Part shown: piece after piece, positions 1 through 10,726 of the stretch | Layout of the letters: each line of letters starts with the position of its first letter | Position numbering within the stretch: position 1 is the first letter of the stretch | Source: Amorphophallus konjac | Lineage: Eukaryota > Streptophyta > Magnoliopsida > Alismatales > Araceae | NCBI GenBank assembly: GCA_022559845.1 | Contig: CM040126.1 | Location: 145,708,064 to 145,772,063 of the forward strand | Direction: 5' to 3' | Length of the DNA stretch: 64,000 nt | The notes under the pieces: generated by a model | Seen by the model: only the letters and a program-made list of their open reading frames with translations | Told to the model about the DNA's origin: nothing | Database searches by the model: none | Made by a program: the position numbers and the translations under genes

Positions 1-319
1 TAGATTTATCTTGTTATCTTGTAAATTGTACTTGTGTAAATGGTGTTATTGTAATTTCATTTATGTCAGTCATATCAAGTTATGTCAGACGTCAGCTGTG
101 TTAGTCCAATAATTGTAATAAGGGCTTGAAGCCTAGTAGTTGGACTTGGATATGTATGTAATTGTCATTGGGTTAGTTGTATCAATTGTCAGCTCATCCT
201 AATTGTATTAACTTCGAGTTAAATCCTAGTCAATTGCGCACTCTGATATTTACATGATTGACACGATCTATATAGACGCGTCACGCCTCCGGGTAATCTT
301 CCGCGCTCGGGGCGTGACA
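1..319 (+). repeat. 3' tail of the Tekay-like 5' LTR
   Basis: Direct repeat of 8178-8496, equal in length and differing at one base by eye. It ends in GGGGCGTGACA, followed by a short gap and the primer-binding site. The rest of this LTR (about 3.2 kb) lies left of the window. Confidence 0.95.
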
Positions 320-326
320 GTCTTCG

Positions 327-338
327 TGGTATCAGAGC
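327..338 (+). other. Primer-binding site (initiator tRNA-Met)
   Basis: TGGTATCAGAGC, complementary to the 3' end of plant initiator tRNA-Met, 7 bp after the LTR end. It would prime minus-strand cDNA synthesis. Confidence 0.93.
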
Positions 339-554
339 CTAGGTTTTCAAACCTAGGGAACTAGAAAAAATAAACGGTAAGAAATTGAAATCTAAGTAAA
401 AAAAAAACTTGAGTCCAAGGATAGGTAAAAGCCAAGTTCAAGATAGATATACCTTACCCGGTGAGATGGATAGAGCCATGGGTTAAGATTTCTAGTGACT
501 TTATCCTTATAAGTAAAACTGACCCTTATCTTACTTAAACACTTTTGTAGGATC

Positions 555-1451
555 ATGGCTGCTGAAAGAGCACAATGGCGCGAGATGCAGCGCACCGTGC
601 AGGACCTTACACAGGCACTACAGCAAGTGGCCCAAGGCGGAGCTAACCGTGGAGCAGGTGACCTCCACAGGAGTTTCCGTAACATGAACCCACCAAGATT
701 CATGGGTTCGTCCGACCCCGAGGACGCCGAGAATTGGTTAAAAGAGATGGAACGAATCTTCCGTGTGATGCAATGCGCGGACGACGAGAAGGTTTTACTG
801 GCCGTATTCCAACTGGAGCGGGACGCTCGATGCTGGTGGGAATCCATAGAAGCAACACTACCAGAATACCATGTCACATGGGATGAATTCACGGAGCATT
901 TCAACAACAAGTACTTCTCCGATCATATCCAGGAAAAGAAAGCCACGGAATTCGCCGTTCTAAAACAACGGGGCTTGAAAGTGGCCGAGTATGAGGCCCA
1001 ATTTTCTAGATTATCCAGGTATGCACCTCACTTGGTGTGTACAGAAAAGATGAAGGCGAGAAGATTCCTTAACGGGCTTCGGCCCCATTATATCACACAA
1101 CTGGCCCCGATGGACATCCAAGTCTATTCGGAGATGGTTCGGCGTGCTCAACTGCTGGAAGACGCCACCGAATTATCTGAGAGAATCCGAGGAAGAGACA
1201 AGAAGGAACCCGTCACAAGCCCGGGAAAATTCAAACAATCCTTCAACAAGAAGCGATTCTTCATGGGAGGGGAGCCCTCTAAGGCGATGAAATTCCAGAA
1301 GAATGATCGGCCATTCTCCACCACCACACCATCAAAGGAGATTTGCAAATATTGTGATAAAGCTGGTCATAGGACCGAGGAATGCTGAAGAAAGTTAGGA
1401 GCTTGTCTTCGATGTGGGAGCCGAGAGCATCGAATCCCAGACTGCCCACTG
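555..1451 (+). pseudogene. gag: Tekay-like gag (capsid and nucleocapsid), interrupted
   Basis: Open from ATG 555 to a TGA at 1386-1388. The central part has the Ty3/gypsy capsid signature (NWLKEMERIFRVM, then RCWWESIE, then a block around FTEHFNNKYF), i.e. a retrotransposon gag domain. The C-terminus carries a CCHC zinc knuckle starting KYCDKAGHRTEEC near 1345-1385, and a second knuckle-like CLRCGSREHRIPDC continues in the same frame directly after the stop. The stop is therefore an internal nonsense change inside the nucleocapsid, not the natural end. The frame stays open into the protease. Gag would form the virus-like particle and bind element RNA. Confidence 0.88.
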
Positions 1452-2276
1452 ATGAAGGAGCAGGACATCAAAGACGAGAAGCGTCCGATAAAGAAACAAG
1501 GCCGTCTACAAGCTCTCCGAGAGACGGAACCCACTGAAGGCGGAATTGTGGAAGGTACTCTCACTATTTGTTCAAAAACTGCTCAAGTTTTATTTGATAC
1601 CGGAGCAACTCATTCATTTGTTTCCAAGAACTTTGATGCTTCATTTTCTAAGAAACATGAACTGTTAGATTTGGTCATATCTACACCCCTTGGGAGTGAG
1701 TCTGATGTCACTTACCACTATCCAAATTGTGAAGTGATGATTAAGGGAAGCAATTTACCTGCTGACCTGATATGCCTAGATATGAAGGGTTATGATGTTA
1801 TACTAGGTACCGACTGGCTATCCACATACCAAGCAACTGTAGATTGTCGGCATGGCAAGGTAACTTTCGTAGATTTCCCAGATCTAGTTTACAATAGCCC
1901 TCGGAGTAAATCACTTCTTATATCAGCACTCCGAGCTAGTAAACTTATGAATAAGGGATGCATGGCTTTCATAGCATTCGTGACTGCCACGGAAGTCGAG
2001 AAGGTTAAACTTGAAGACATCCGTGTAATTCGGGATTTTCTCGATGTTTTTCCAGAAGATTTAACCGGCTTACCCCCGGAAAGGGAAGTGTCGTTCACAA
2101 TCGACCTTGTCCCTAGTGCTGGTCCTATTTCCAGGGCACCATACAGAATGTCCCCTGCTGAGCTGAAGGAACTAAAAGAGCAGCTAATGGAATTATTGAA
2201 AAAGGGTTTCATCAGGCCGAGTACTTCCTCATGGGGAGCACCCGTGCTATTCGTCAAAAGAAGGACGGATCGATGA
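1452..2276 (+). pseudogene. pol: Tekay-like protease and start of reverse transcriptase
   Basis: Same frame as gag. An aspartic protease lies near residues 45-130 with the active-site motif LFDTGATHSFVS (around 1590-1625) and the later ILGTDWLS flap-side motif. The N-terminal RT linker follows (FLDVFPEDLTGLPPERE, then [16 protein letters not shown]). The ORF ends at 2274-2276 because of a frameshift just before the RT core: homology continues from about 2255 in the next frame. Protease would cut the Gag-Pol polyprotein. The gene is broken at both ends of this segment (the upstream nonsense change and the downstream frameshift). Confidence 0.88.
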
Positions 2277-3400
2277 GATTATGCATAGATTATCGGCAGC
2301 TAAATCACCTTACAATCAAGAACAAGTATCCACTGCCAAGGATTGATGAGCTGTTCGATCAACTATCTGAAGCTTTATATTTCTCCAAGATTGATCTTCG
2401 TTCTGGTTACCACCAATTGAAGATCAAAGAAGAAGATATTCATAAAACTACATTCCGAAGCAGGTATGGGCATTACGAATTTACTGTTATGCCTTTCGGA
2501 CTAACAAATGCCCCCGCAGCTTTTATGCAGTTAATGAACAGCATATTCAGGCCCTATTTAGACCAATTTATTGTGGTCTTTATTGATGATATTCTGATCT
2601 ATTCAAAGACTGAAGAGGATCATGAAGAACACCTCAAGAAGGCATTACAGACATTAAGGGAAAATAAGCTATATGCCAAATTCAGCAAATGCGAGTTCTG
2701 GCTCGAGGAAGTATCCTTCTTAGGCCATATCATTTCGAAGAATGGAATTGCTGTTGACCCATCAAAGGTCGAAGCCGTGAAGAACTAGGAATGACCCACA
2801 AATGTAACTGAGATTCGGAGCTTCTTGGGTCTAGCTGGTTACTATCGGCGTTTTATAAAGGACTTCTCCAAAATTGCTATTCCCCTGACCAGGTTAACCC
2901 GCAAGGAAGTGCCTTATGAGTGGAAGGAAGACTGTGAAAAGAGTTTCCAAACTTTGAAGGATCTCTTGACCACTGCTCCAGTCTTATCATTACCAATGGA
3001 AGGAGAAAAATATGAGGTATATACCGATGCTTCTGGTATTGGCCTCGGATGTGTATTGATGCAGAATGGGAGAGTCATTACGTACTCTTTCCGACAATTG
3101 AAGAAACATGAAGAGAACTACCCAGTTCACGACTTAGAACTGGCCGCAGTAGTATTCGCTTTAAAGATCTGGAGGCACTATCTCTACGGAGAATAATTCA
3201 CTGTGTACTCCGATCATAAAAGCCTCAAGTACTTATTCTCCCAAAAGGAGCTAAACATGCGGCAAAGGCGTTGGCTCGAGTATCTCAAGGATTTCGACTT
3301 TACTATACAGTACCATCCTGGTAAGGGTAATTCCGTAGCTGATGCCCTTAGTCGAAAGCCGAGAACAATATTGGCCAACTGCATGATACAAGAATGGAAA
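2231..3400 (+). pseudogene. pol: Tekay-like reverse transcriptase and RNase H
   Basis: RT core with the expected blocks: [44 protein letters not shown], and the catalytic [10 protein letters not shown] near 2580-2608. The frame is interrupted at 2786-2788 (TAG), with a second stop two codons later, just before [12 protein letters not shown]. RNase H follows, with [13 protein letters not shown] and later [11 protein letters not shown]; another stop (TAA, 3194-3196) separates these two. All RT and RNase H catalytic motifs I looked for are visible, but no single product could be made. RNase H ends near [19 protein letters not shown] (about 3300-3355). Confidence 0.9.
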
Positions 3401-4945
3401 CTGCTGGAGAAATTCTCTGAGCTTGATATCAGCACAGATGAGAAGAGCATGTGTATTATTCTATCTCATATGAGCCTACATCCAGATTTACTACCTGAAA
3501 TCAAGAAGTTACAAGAAGAGGATCCCTCGCTAGTGGAGATAAAGAGCAAGCTGGACGAGAGACTAGATTTCAAGCTGGCACCTGATGGCAGATTACTATT
3601 TCATGCACGGACATGTGTGCCCGACTGTCCCGAATTGAAGAAGAAGATTCTTGAAGAAGCTCATAGATCGAGGTACACAATCCACCCTGGAGCTACTAAG
3701 ATGTACCAAGACTTGAAAAGAACTTTTTGGTGGCCTAACATGAAAAGGGAGGTAGCAGACTTTGTGTCTCGTTGCCTCACATGCCAACAAGTGAAGGCGG
3801 AACATCAAAAACCCGCCGGAAAGCTACATCCGCTGGATATTCCCAAGTGGAAGTTGGAGGACATTGGCATGGACTTTATCATGGGTTTGCCCAAGACTAG
3901 GGGCGGATATGATGGAATTTGGGTAATTATCGACCGGTTAACTAAATCGGCCCATTTCTTACCCATCAAAAGTTGATGGTCAGTCGACGTACTTGCTGCC
4001 CTGTATATTAAGGAGATGGTTAGATTGCATGGAGTTCCCGTCTCGATCGTATCTGACCGAGACCCACGCTTCACCTCTCATTTTTGGAAGGGTCTACAAC
4101 ACTCTCTGGGGACGAAACTTAATTTCAGCACTGCTTTCCATCCCCAGACAGATGGTCAGACTGAAAGGACAAATCAAGTTGTTGAAGATATGTTAAGGGC
4201 ATGTATTATAGATTTCGACGGAAGCTGGCATGACCACTTACCACTAGCCGAATTTGCATATAATAACAGCTATCAAGCTAGTATTCAAATGGCTCCTTTC
4301 GAGGCGCTTTATGGCAGGAGTTGTCGTTCTCCAATATGCTGGGAAGAAGTCGGTGAAAGACAAATTCTAGGCCCAGATATGGTTAGAGATTCAACTGAGA
4401 AGATACACCTTATCAAAGAGAGACTCAAGGTAGCTCAGTGCAGGCAAAAATCTTATGCTGATAACAGAAGGAGAGATTTGGAATTTCAAGTGGGTGACCA
4501 TGCATTTCTCAAGGTATCTCCCGGCCGAGGTATTAGAAGATTCGGTGTTAAGGGCAAGCTTACACCAAGGTTTATCGGTCCATTTGAAGTATTGGAAAGA
4601 GTGGGCGAGGTGGCTTACCGCATTGCCTTACCTCCTCAACTCTCGAAAGTGCACAATGTATTTCATATATCTATGCTGAAGAAATATGTGCACGACCCTT
4701 CTCACATCATCAATCATGCTGAATTGGTGATTCAAAGGGACCTTACTTATGAGCAAAAGCCGATGCGGATCCTCGACCGCGAAGTTCGAGTTCTAAGGAG
4801 CAAGACGATCCCTATGGTAAAAATTCAATGGAATCGATGCTCGGAGCAAGAAGCAACTTGGGAGACCGAGGAATCTATGAAGAGAAGATACCCAGAACTA
4901 TTCGGCAAGTATCTTATACTTTCTACAGTATCCTTATGTAGTTGA
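3401..4945 (+). pseudogene. pol: Tekay-like integrase with C-terminal chromodomain
   Basis: The zinc-binding HHCC region (a His pair near 3660-3690, CLTCQQVK near 3775-3795) is followed by the DDE core ([11 protein letters not shown], then [12 protein letters not shown], then [11 protein letters not shown]). One TGA at 3974-3976 breaks the core between the first and second catalytic Asp. From 4016 the frame is open to 4945. It includes the [19 protein letters not shown] module, [13 protein letters not shown], and a chromodomain (about 4765-4905: [21 protein letters not shown], then EATWE). A chromodomain on integrase marks chromoviruses and is thought to steer integration to particular chromatin. 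Confidence 0.9.
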
Positions 4946-4990
4946 ATTTATCCTTATACAATTGAATTTGGGGACCAAATTCTTTTAAGT

Positions 4991-4999
4991 AGGGGAGGG
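4991..4999 (+). other. Polypurine tract of the Tekay-like element
   Basis: AGGGGAGGG directly before the TG that opens the 3' LTR at 5000. It would be the primer for plus-strand synthesis. Confidence 0.85.
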
Positions 5000-5152
5000 T
5001 GTAGCACCCCGTATAAAAAATTTTTATTATTATCAATATTTTTCAAATAAAAATAAAATAAAATAAAATAATATTAGATAAACTATTTAGGTAGTTTATG
5101 TAAGAAGTAGGAACATGAAGTTATCATATATAAAGGTTATTCACTTAACAAG

Positions 5153-5228
5153 TGGCTTCCTTGTGTAGTTGGTTAAGTAGCTTGCCTTCCAATCCAATGA
5201 CCAGTGTTCAAATCTTAGCATCCACCAT
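5153..5228 (+). other. tRNA-derived (SINE-like) segment inside the LTR
   Basis: The segment reads like a decayed tRNA: an A-box-like GTAGTTGGTTAAGTAG at about 5165-5180, an anticodon-arm-like middle, a B-box-like GTGTTCAAATC at 5204-5214, and CCACCA at its end. Stem pairing is poor, so it is not a functional tRNA. It could be an old SINE head captured by the LTR, or chance similarity. Confidence 0.4.
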
Positions 5229-5544
5229 GTATCTACCCTTTTTGCCAAATAATTATATGATATAAGCTAATCTTGCACTTATGAATTGGGCCATGGGTTA
5301 GATGTCCAAACAATTGTCTCTTATCTCTCCAGCCTATCTCTTATCTCTCCAGCCTGTACAAGCTGTAAAGACTCATTATTTCAGATCTTGTCCCCTATCC
5401 GTTCATACTAGACCCGATAACATCCCCTTTTGCTACCCCCATTCCCATTCTAGGCTAGCTGAGGTTGGGGCAAAGCTTTGCTAGAGGGGTTCTGCTGCTA
5501 CGAACTTCACAGAGGTAGGTGTTCTCAACTTTTAACTAAATTAG

Positions 5545-5945
5545 TAGTTAATCTAGGATGATTAGTCTAGGCCTTTAGTATTAGGCTCATTTCCATGCGA
5601 TTTTAGTGTTTTTAAAGCATGTGTTGACTTAAGTCTAGGATGATTAGTATGCCTTAGCTTCACACCTAAGATAATTAGCACGTATTAACTTTATACCCAG
5701 AATAATTAGCAAGTATTAGCAAGTATTAGTCTCATATCTAGAATGATTAACATGTGTTGGCTTAAATCTAGGATGATTAGCATGCATTAGCTTCATACTT
5801 GAAATGATTAGCATGTATTAGCTTTATATCTAAAATAATTAGCAAGTATTAGCAAGTATTAACAAGTATTAGTAAGTATTAGTCTCATACCTAGAATAAT
5901 TAGCATGTGTTAGCTTAAATCTAGGACGATTAGTATGTATTAGCT
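5545..5945 (+). repeat. Degenerate AT-rich array in the Tekay-like LTR
   Basis: About ten imperfect copies of a motif like CTAGGATGATTAGCATG followed by TATTAGCTT, spaced roughly 35-45 bp apart, with a local expansion of AGCAAGTATT units. Copies differ by several bases, so the array is old relative to the LTR pair. Confidence 0.7.
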
Positions 5946-6519
5946 AATATCTATATTTGATATAGTTCATGCTTTAGTAAAGGGCCTGTCATTTGTCAAT
6001 TTCTGTGAAACTAAAACCACCATGTTAAAAATGTTATATAAGAGAAACTAAAGCCTGAAAATAGTGAAAGAAGAAATTGTAGTCAAGAGGATGAAAAATG
6101 TGGGAAAAGACCAAGTTGAAAGAGGCCAAGTGGAAAAGGACCCAGTTGAAAGCACAATGAAATGATATTAAAAATATAGGGTTATAAGAAGGAGAATAAT
6201 GAAAAATCTAGAGAGAATGAGAATGTGTGCAAGAAGAGAAAGTCGTAGATTGGAAGGTTAGGAAGAAGTTTCATGAAGAGTGCAGAGAGAGAAAATGAGA
6301 GGAAGAAGGTGAAAAATGTGAAAAAATGAGATCTATAGGCGTAGGTGAACAGTTACTGAGTAAAAAATCAGAACCGTAGAAAATTAATTATAACTTAAAA
6401 ACTAAGAAGAATTGGAGGATATGGTAAAATAAGAAAATCTGTATCTACAAGAGGGGAAGAACTTTTGTGAAGAACTCAGAGTGAAAGGAGGATTGGAAGG
6501 GCATGAAAACAAGGGAACA

Positions 6520-7205
6520 AAACTGATGAGTCGACTCTGCCTGATGGATGAGTTGACGCAGTACTGTTCATATGAACTGATGAGTCAACCCTGTGAGCTG
6601 AAAATTGAACTGATGAGTCGACGCAGCCTGATGGATGAGTTGACGCAGTACTGTTCATATGAACTGATGAGTCAACCCTGTGAGCTGAAAATTGAACTGA
6701 TGAGTCAACGCAGCCTGATGGATGAGTTGACGCAGTACTGTTCATGAGTCAACCCTGTGAGCTGGAAATTGAACTGATGAGTCGACGCAGCCTGATGGAT
6801 GAGTTGACGCAGTACTGTTCATATGAACTGATGAGTCAACCCTGTGAGCTGGAAATTGAACTGATGAGTCGACGCAGCCTGATGGATGAGTTGACGCAGT
6901 ACTGTTCATATGAACTGATGAGTCGACCCTGCCTATGAAAATGAACTGGTGAGTCGACCCTGCCTATGAAAATGAACTGATGAGTCGACCCTGCCAACAG
7001 ATTTGAACTAATGAGTCGACCCTGCCAATGAAAATGAACTGATGAGTTGACCCTGCCTGTGAAAATGAACTGATGAGTCGACCCTGCCAGTTCATCGCGT
7101 TGACGCGGCGAACTGATGAGTTGACGCGGTGAACTGATGAGTTGACGCGGTGAACTGATGAGTTGACGCGATGAGCTGATGAGTTGACGCAATGAACTAT
7201 TGAGT
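6520..7205 (+). repeat. TGATGAGTCGAC motif array, including an 87-bp tandem repeat
   Basis: The 12-mer TGATGAGTCGAC (or TGATGAGTTGAC / TGATGAGTCAAC) recurs about two dozen times. Between 6574 and 6911 it is organised in 87-bp units: copies start at 6574 and 6661, a third is shortened by about 5 bp around 6743, and a fourth spans 6825-6911. From 6912 the units shrink to about 30 bp and then about 22 bp, with variable spacers. Because 87 is a multiple of three, the + frame stays open across copies. Confidence 0.9.
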
Positions 7206-7536
7206 CGACCCAGCTAGCTCATTACGTTAACGTGATCATTAGGCTTTCACTTTTGCCATCTCCACTGATAGATGGCAGCCGGAGAGGTGATTTTTAACTC
7301 CTAACAGGGTCCTCTGAACCCTGTATAATTCCCAGGAAGGGCATCCCACAGTAAGGATGTCATTTCTAAAATTGTCAGGTGGCCCATAAGGCACCTCTCT
7401 TATCTAGTTTTTCCGTGTATCAAACGTTACTGGTTTCCACTCCTAGTTCATCCCTACACATCAATGCGCCCTTGGATTCCATTCCATAATTCCACCTTAT
7501 ATATCATACTGGTCAAACCTTGAAATTTCACATTGG

Positions 7537-7544
7537 CTATAAAT
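7537..7544 (+). promoter_or_regulatory. Putative TATA box of the Tekay-like LTR
   Basis: CTATAAAT in a non-repetitive part of the LTR, about 950 bp before its end. Good match to a plant core promoter; transcription would run right. Confidence 0.55.
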
Positions 7545-8496
7545 GAGAGTGGATGTCAACATACATGATAAATGCTGTGCATATAGGGCCCGGTCTGGTC
7601 CTGGGGGGAGCACCCGAAGGTACTTGTGCCAATGGGAGTTTATTGACCACGGTGTTTGGCATTGCACCGAAGTACTTGCTTGCTAGACTTTAGACATTCC
7701 ACTCATTCTCATGATATTACTTGATTGATTGACTTGAGACCCGCAAAAGGGTAAAAGTGCTTACTTGAATGCATTATAAATAGCCAATTCCAGTTATACA
7801 CTTGAAACTACTTTGCTTACTATTACTAGCTTGAATAACATGCTTCTACTCAGTTACTAGCTTGAATAACATGTTGCTATTCAGTTATCACTGACTTGAC
7901 ATCATTTACTATCACTTGCCACTGCTGCTTGAAATTGTGAAATCTATATACTCTCACTTTCTACTTCCGTCGATTTTACAATTCTTTGATATCTATCTGT
8001 CTGCATGCATAGGTTACGTACATTAAATGAATGTGTAATTCACTTAAAGCATGTTAAAATTTGAGATGTAAATCCTACTGAGTGATTCGCTCATCTAGTT
8101 GTTTTCTAACCTTTCTAGAAAATTCAGATATCAGCCAGAACTCGGAAGGGAATGAGTCGGAGTGATGAGTGTAAAAATAGAGTTATCTTGTTATCTTGTA
8201 AATTGTACTTGTGTAAATGGTGTTATTGTAATTTCATTTATGTCAGTCATATCAAGTTATGTCAGACGTCAGCTGTGTTAGTCCAATAATTGTAATAAGG
8301 GCTTGAAGCCTAGTAGTTGGACTTGGATATGTATGTAATTGTCATTGGGTTAGTTGTATCAATTGTCAGCTCATCCTAATTGTATTAACTTCGAGTTAAA
8401 TCCTAGTCAATTGCGCACTCTGATATTTACATGATTGACACGATCTATATAGACGCGTCACGCCTCCGGGTAATCTTCCGCGCTCGGGGCGTGACA

Positions 8497-9688
8497 CTGC
8501 AGGACTTACTTCCTTATGTGCAGGTAGGGGGACTTGTCTTCTTCGGTTATGAGTGGCGATCCGGATGACTGGCCCTGTCTCAGCTGTGCGCCATACTGGC
8601 TTTACTGGAGGCGGTTCAGGCCTTGGTGTGACACCGCGGATAATTGCTCCACTGGTATTGGCTGCGGAAGTCTTCTTTCTGTTCTTTATGGGTTTCATCT
8701 GCCATCCTTCCTGATCCTTCAGTGGGGTGAGGAAGCAAGCTTCATAAGTGTGCCTGGTACATTCTTCAACGGCTTCCTTAGGCAGCTGCTGGTAGATTGA
8801 AATCATATTGGCGGCCATTTTTAATGCCGGAGGCTCATGTGGACGAGGTGGCTCTACCTGGTAATCTCCCAGCTGTAGCTCGCCCTTTTTGACCATGCCT
8901 TCCATAATATCTTTGAAGACGTAGCAATCTTCAATTGCGTGCCCCAGCGCACGGTGATATGGACAGAACAGTGGATCACCTTTCTTCGCCGCGTCATCGG
9001 GTCTCTTTGGCTCAGGCAATGTTACCTTGTTGAACTTGTATGTCCAGTTGAATAGTGCGGCTGTCTTATCTTTCGGGAAAGAGTACGGCTTTCTCATTTT
9101 GTTTCTCAGAGAGACCTTATCTTTTCTTTCTGCTGTGTCTGCTGGTGGGGGAGCTTCATCTGCCCCCTTCTTCCCTTTCTGTTGCTCGAAGGTTCTGAAA
9201 TCGACGGTGTTGGCCTCAGAGTGCGTTGGTCATCGATCATTAGATCTCCCTTTCGGCACAGTTGGAGCACTGGCGGTCGGACGCTTAGACAGGAACGTCT
9301 CGACCTCTGCCACTATATTGTTCAATCGGTCAAATGTTCTGACATCTGCACCAATCATCTTTTCCAGTACCTCTCTCCTGAGGCTCTGCTTACATATTTG
9401 CACTGCATCTTCTTGATGAGGAGGTCTTCTGCATCTCATAGCTAAGTTCCTCCACCTTTTGATGTAGTCCAGTGCTGTTTCATCTTGCTTTTGCCTGGTT
9501 GCATATAGTTTTGCTATTGTAATTTCTCTTTCCGTGACGTGGAATCTGTCGCGGAACTTTCTTTGCATGTCAGGCCAATCGGTCACTGACCCAGCCGGCA
9601 GGCTTGAATACCATTCAAAGGCTATCCCGGTGAGGGATGAGCCGAAGAACTTAAGCAGATAAGCTTCATCAGCTGCCAAGTCACCCAT
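8497..9688 (-). pseudogene. gag: Tat-like gag, C-terminal half, cut by the Tekay insertion
   Basis: From 9688 the capsid core is clear (LKFFGSSLTGIAFEWYSSL, then WPDMQRKFRDRF, then YIKRWRNLAMRC). A stop at 9230-9232 interrupts it, and the same frame continues to a zinc-knuckle-like CPYHRALGHAIEDCYVFKD near 8915-8975. The frame runs into the Tekay LTR after 8497, so the C-terminus and everything downstream are displaced out of view. The CxxHRxxGHxxxxC form of the knuckle is typical of Tat and related gypsy gags. The product would be a particle protein, but this copy cannot make it. Confidence 0.85.
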
Positions 9689-9727
9689 GATTGTGGTGTA
9701 GTAAGCTATGTGCTCCCTGGGAGAGCC

Positions 9728-10711
9728 CTAGCCATTAAATTTTTCAAACTTTGGCCGCTTACTGACGCCTGGAGGTAGTCTCTTAGCAGCATACTGGGGA
9801 GGATATGGTACCTTGTACACATCGTAGGTACTAGCATCATCACCAGTCTTTTCAGACAGCTTCATCTCCACAATCTTTTCAATCATCAGCTTTTGGGCAA
9901 TGGCTAGATCTACGTTTTTCGGGAAGAAGTGAGCTTGTTGCTGACCGTAAGGAGTTGTTATCACAGTTGCGCGCAAGGTAGGCGCGGCAGGCTGCATCTG
10001 CGATGCAGAGGGCTGAGCTACCGTCTGCTGCAGAACGGGTTGGCTCGGTGCTTTGCCCTTATCAGCCGGAAGAGGATTAGCTGGGATAGCCATTTTTGTT
10101 GAGCTGGCAGTCTGCCCCACAGGCTCGGCTTGCTTGGAGACCGGTGTAACTTCGTGCCTCTCATTTAGCTGTCTTCTGAGAGCATTGATCTCTTGTTGAT
10201 ATCTTCTAAACATCATCTGGATCATGGGATCCAGGGTTGACGGGATCTGTAGATCTTCTGAAGTCCCTTCAGCATCATCAACGAAGGGATTGTCTTCCTC
10301 TTCCGCTGTCACCACATTAACTGTCATAGTGGTGATCTTGCAGGCTTCATCATTAGTCTTCATCTTATCTTTTGCCGCCTGGCCTCTTCTTGTGACGGGG
10401 CCTGGTCTGGTTGCTAGTCTGAGCAGTTCATCTGGCTGTGTCGGTAACATATCCTGCCCTTTGATAAGCCCGGTCATATTGCAGGCAAAGATCTGCATCT
10501 TTTCCCTCTGCCTATAGACTTTCCTTCTCATCTGATCGGGGTATTTGAGCCGGTCAAAGACTGATATTCTTTCTCTAGCTTCTTCTCTATGCAGGCCTTC
10601 TTTTCCATACCCGGCTCTGTGGCCTTCTTCATAATCATTGGAATCGGAGGAGGAGACTCCGAGCATCACTTCTTGAAGGGTTTCTTCTTCTTCTTCATCC
10701 ATGGTGCCCAA
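9728..10711 (-). pseudogene. gag: Tat-like gag, N-terminal half
   Basis: Same frame as the segment at 8497-9688, separated by a single stop at 9728-9730 in the middle of the conserved KFEKFNG / PREHIAYY stretch, so one gag has been split. N-terminal features: an acidic start (DEEEEETLQEVMLG), a basic helix (MRRKVYRQREKMQIF), a Gln/Pro/Ala-rich linker around 9950-10110, and a conserved block VYKVPYPPQYAAKRLPPG just before the capsid. In frame with the ORF upstream at 10727-11890. Confidence 0.8.
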
Positions 10712-10726
10712 GGCACGGGAAAATCT

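Larger units (their letters stand above)
1..8496 (+). mobile_element. Tekay-like chromovirus (Ty3/gypsy), 5' LTR cut by window edge
   Basis: A Ty3/gypsy LTR retrotransposon on +. Positions 1-319 are the tail of the 5' LTR and match 8178-8496 with one visible mismatch (position 5). Order: LTR tail, tRNA-Met PBS (327-338), gag, protease, RT, RNase H, integrase, chromodomain, purine tract (4991-4999), 3' LTR (5000-8496). The 3.5-kb LTR and the terminal chromodomain point to the Tekay/Del lineage. It interrupts the gag of a minus-strand Tat-like element at 8497, so it is younger than that element. The 3' side of its target duplication would be CTGCA at 8497-8501; the 5' side is off-window. The coding region is dead (several stops and one frameshift) although the LTR ends are almost identical. 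Confidence 0.93.
5000..8496 (+). repeat. 3' LTR of the Tekay-like element (3,497 bp)
   Basis: Starts TGTAGCACCCC right after the purine tract and ends GGGGCGTGACA, the same end as the truncated 5' LTR at 319. Inside are a tRNA-like segment (5153-5228), an A/T-rich degenerate array (5545-5945), a TGATGAGTCGAC array (6520-7205) and a TATA box (7537-7544). There is no coding sequence I would trust. Confidence 0.92.

Noticed and set aside
2231..2290. Programmed frameshift between protease and RT in the Tekay-like element
   Set aside because: Tekay-like elements normally have one gag-pol frame; the break lies inside a conserved RT block and there are many other lesions.
6520..7205. Hammerhead ribozyme core (CTGATGAG ... 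GAAA) in the Tekay LTR repeats
   Set aside because: CTGATGAG recurs and GAAA sometimes follows, but no helix II or cleavage-site helices can be drawn; the resemblance comes from the repeat motif.
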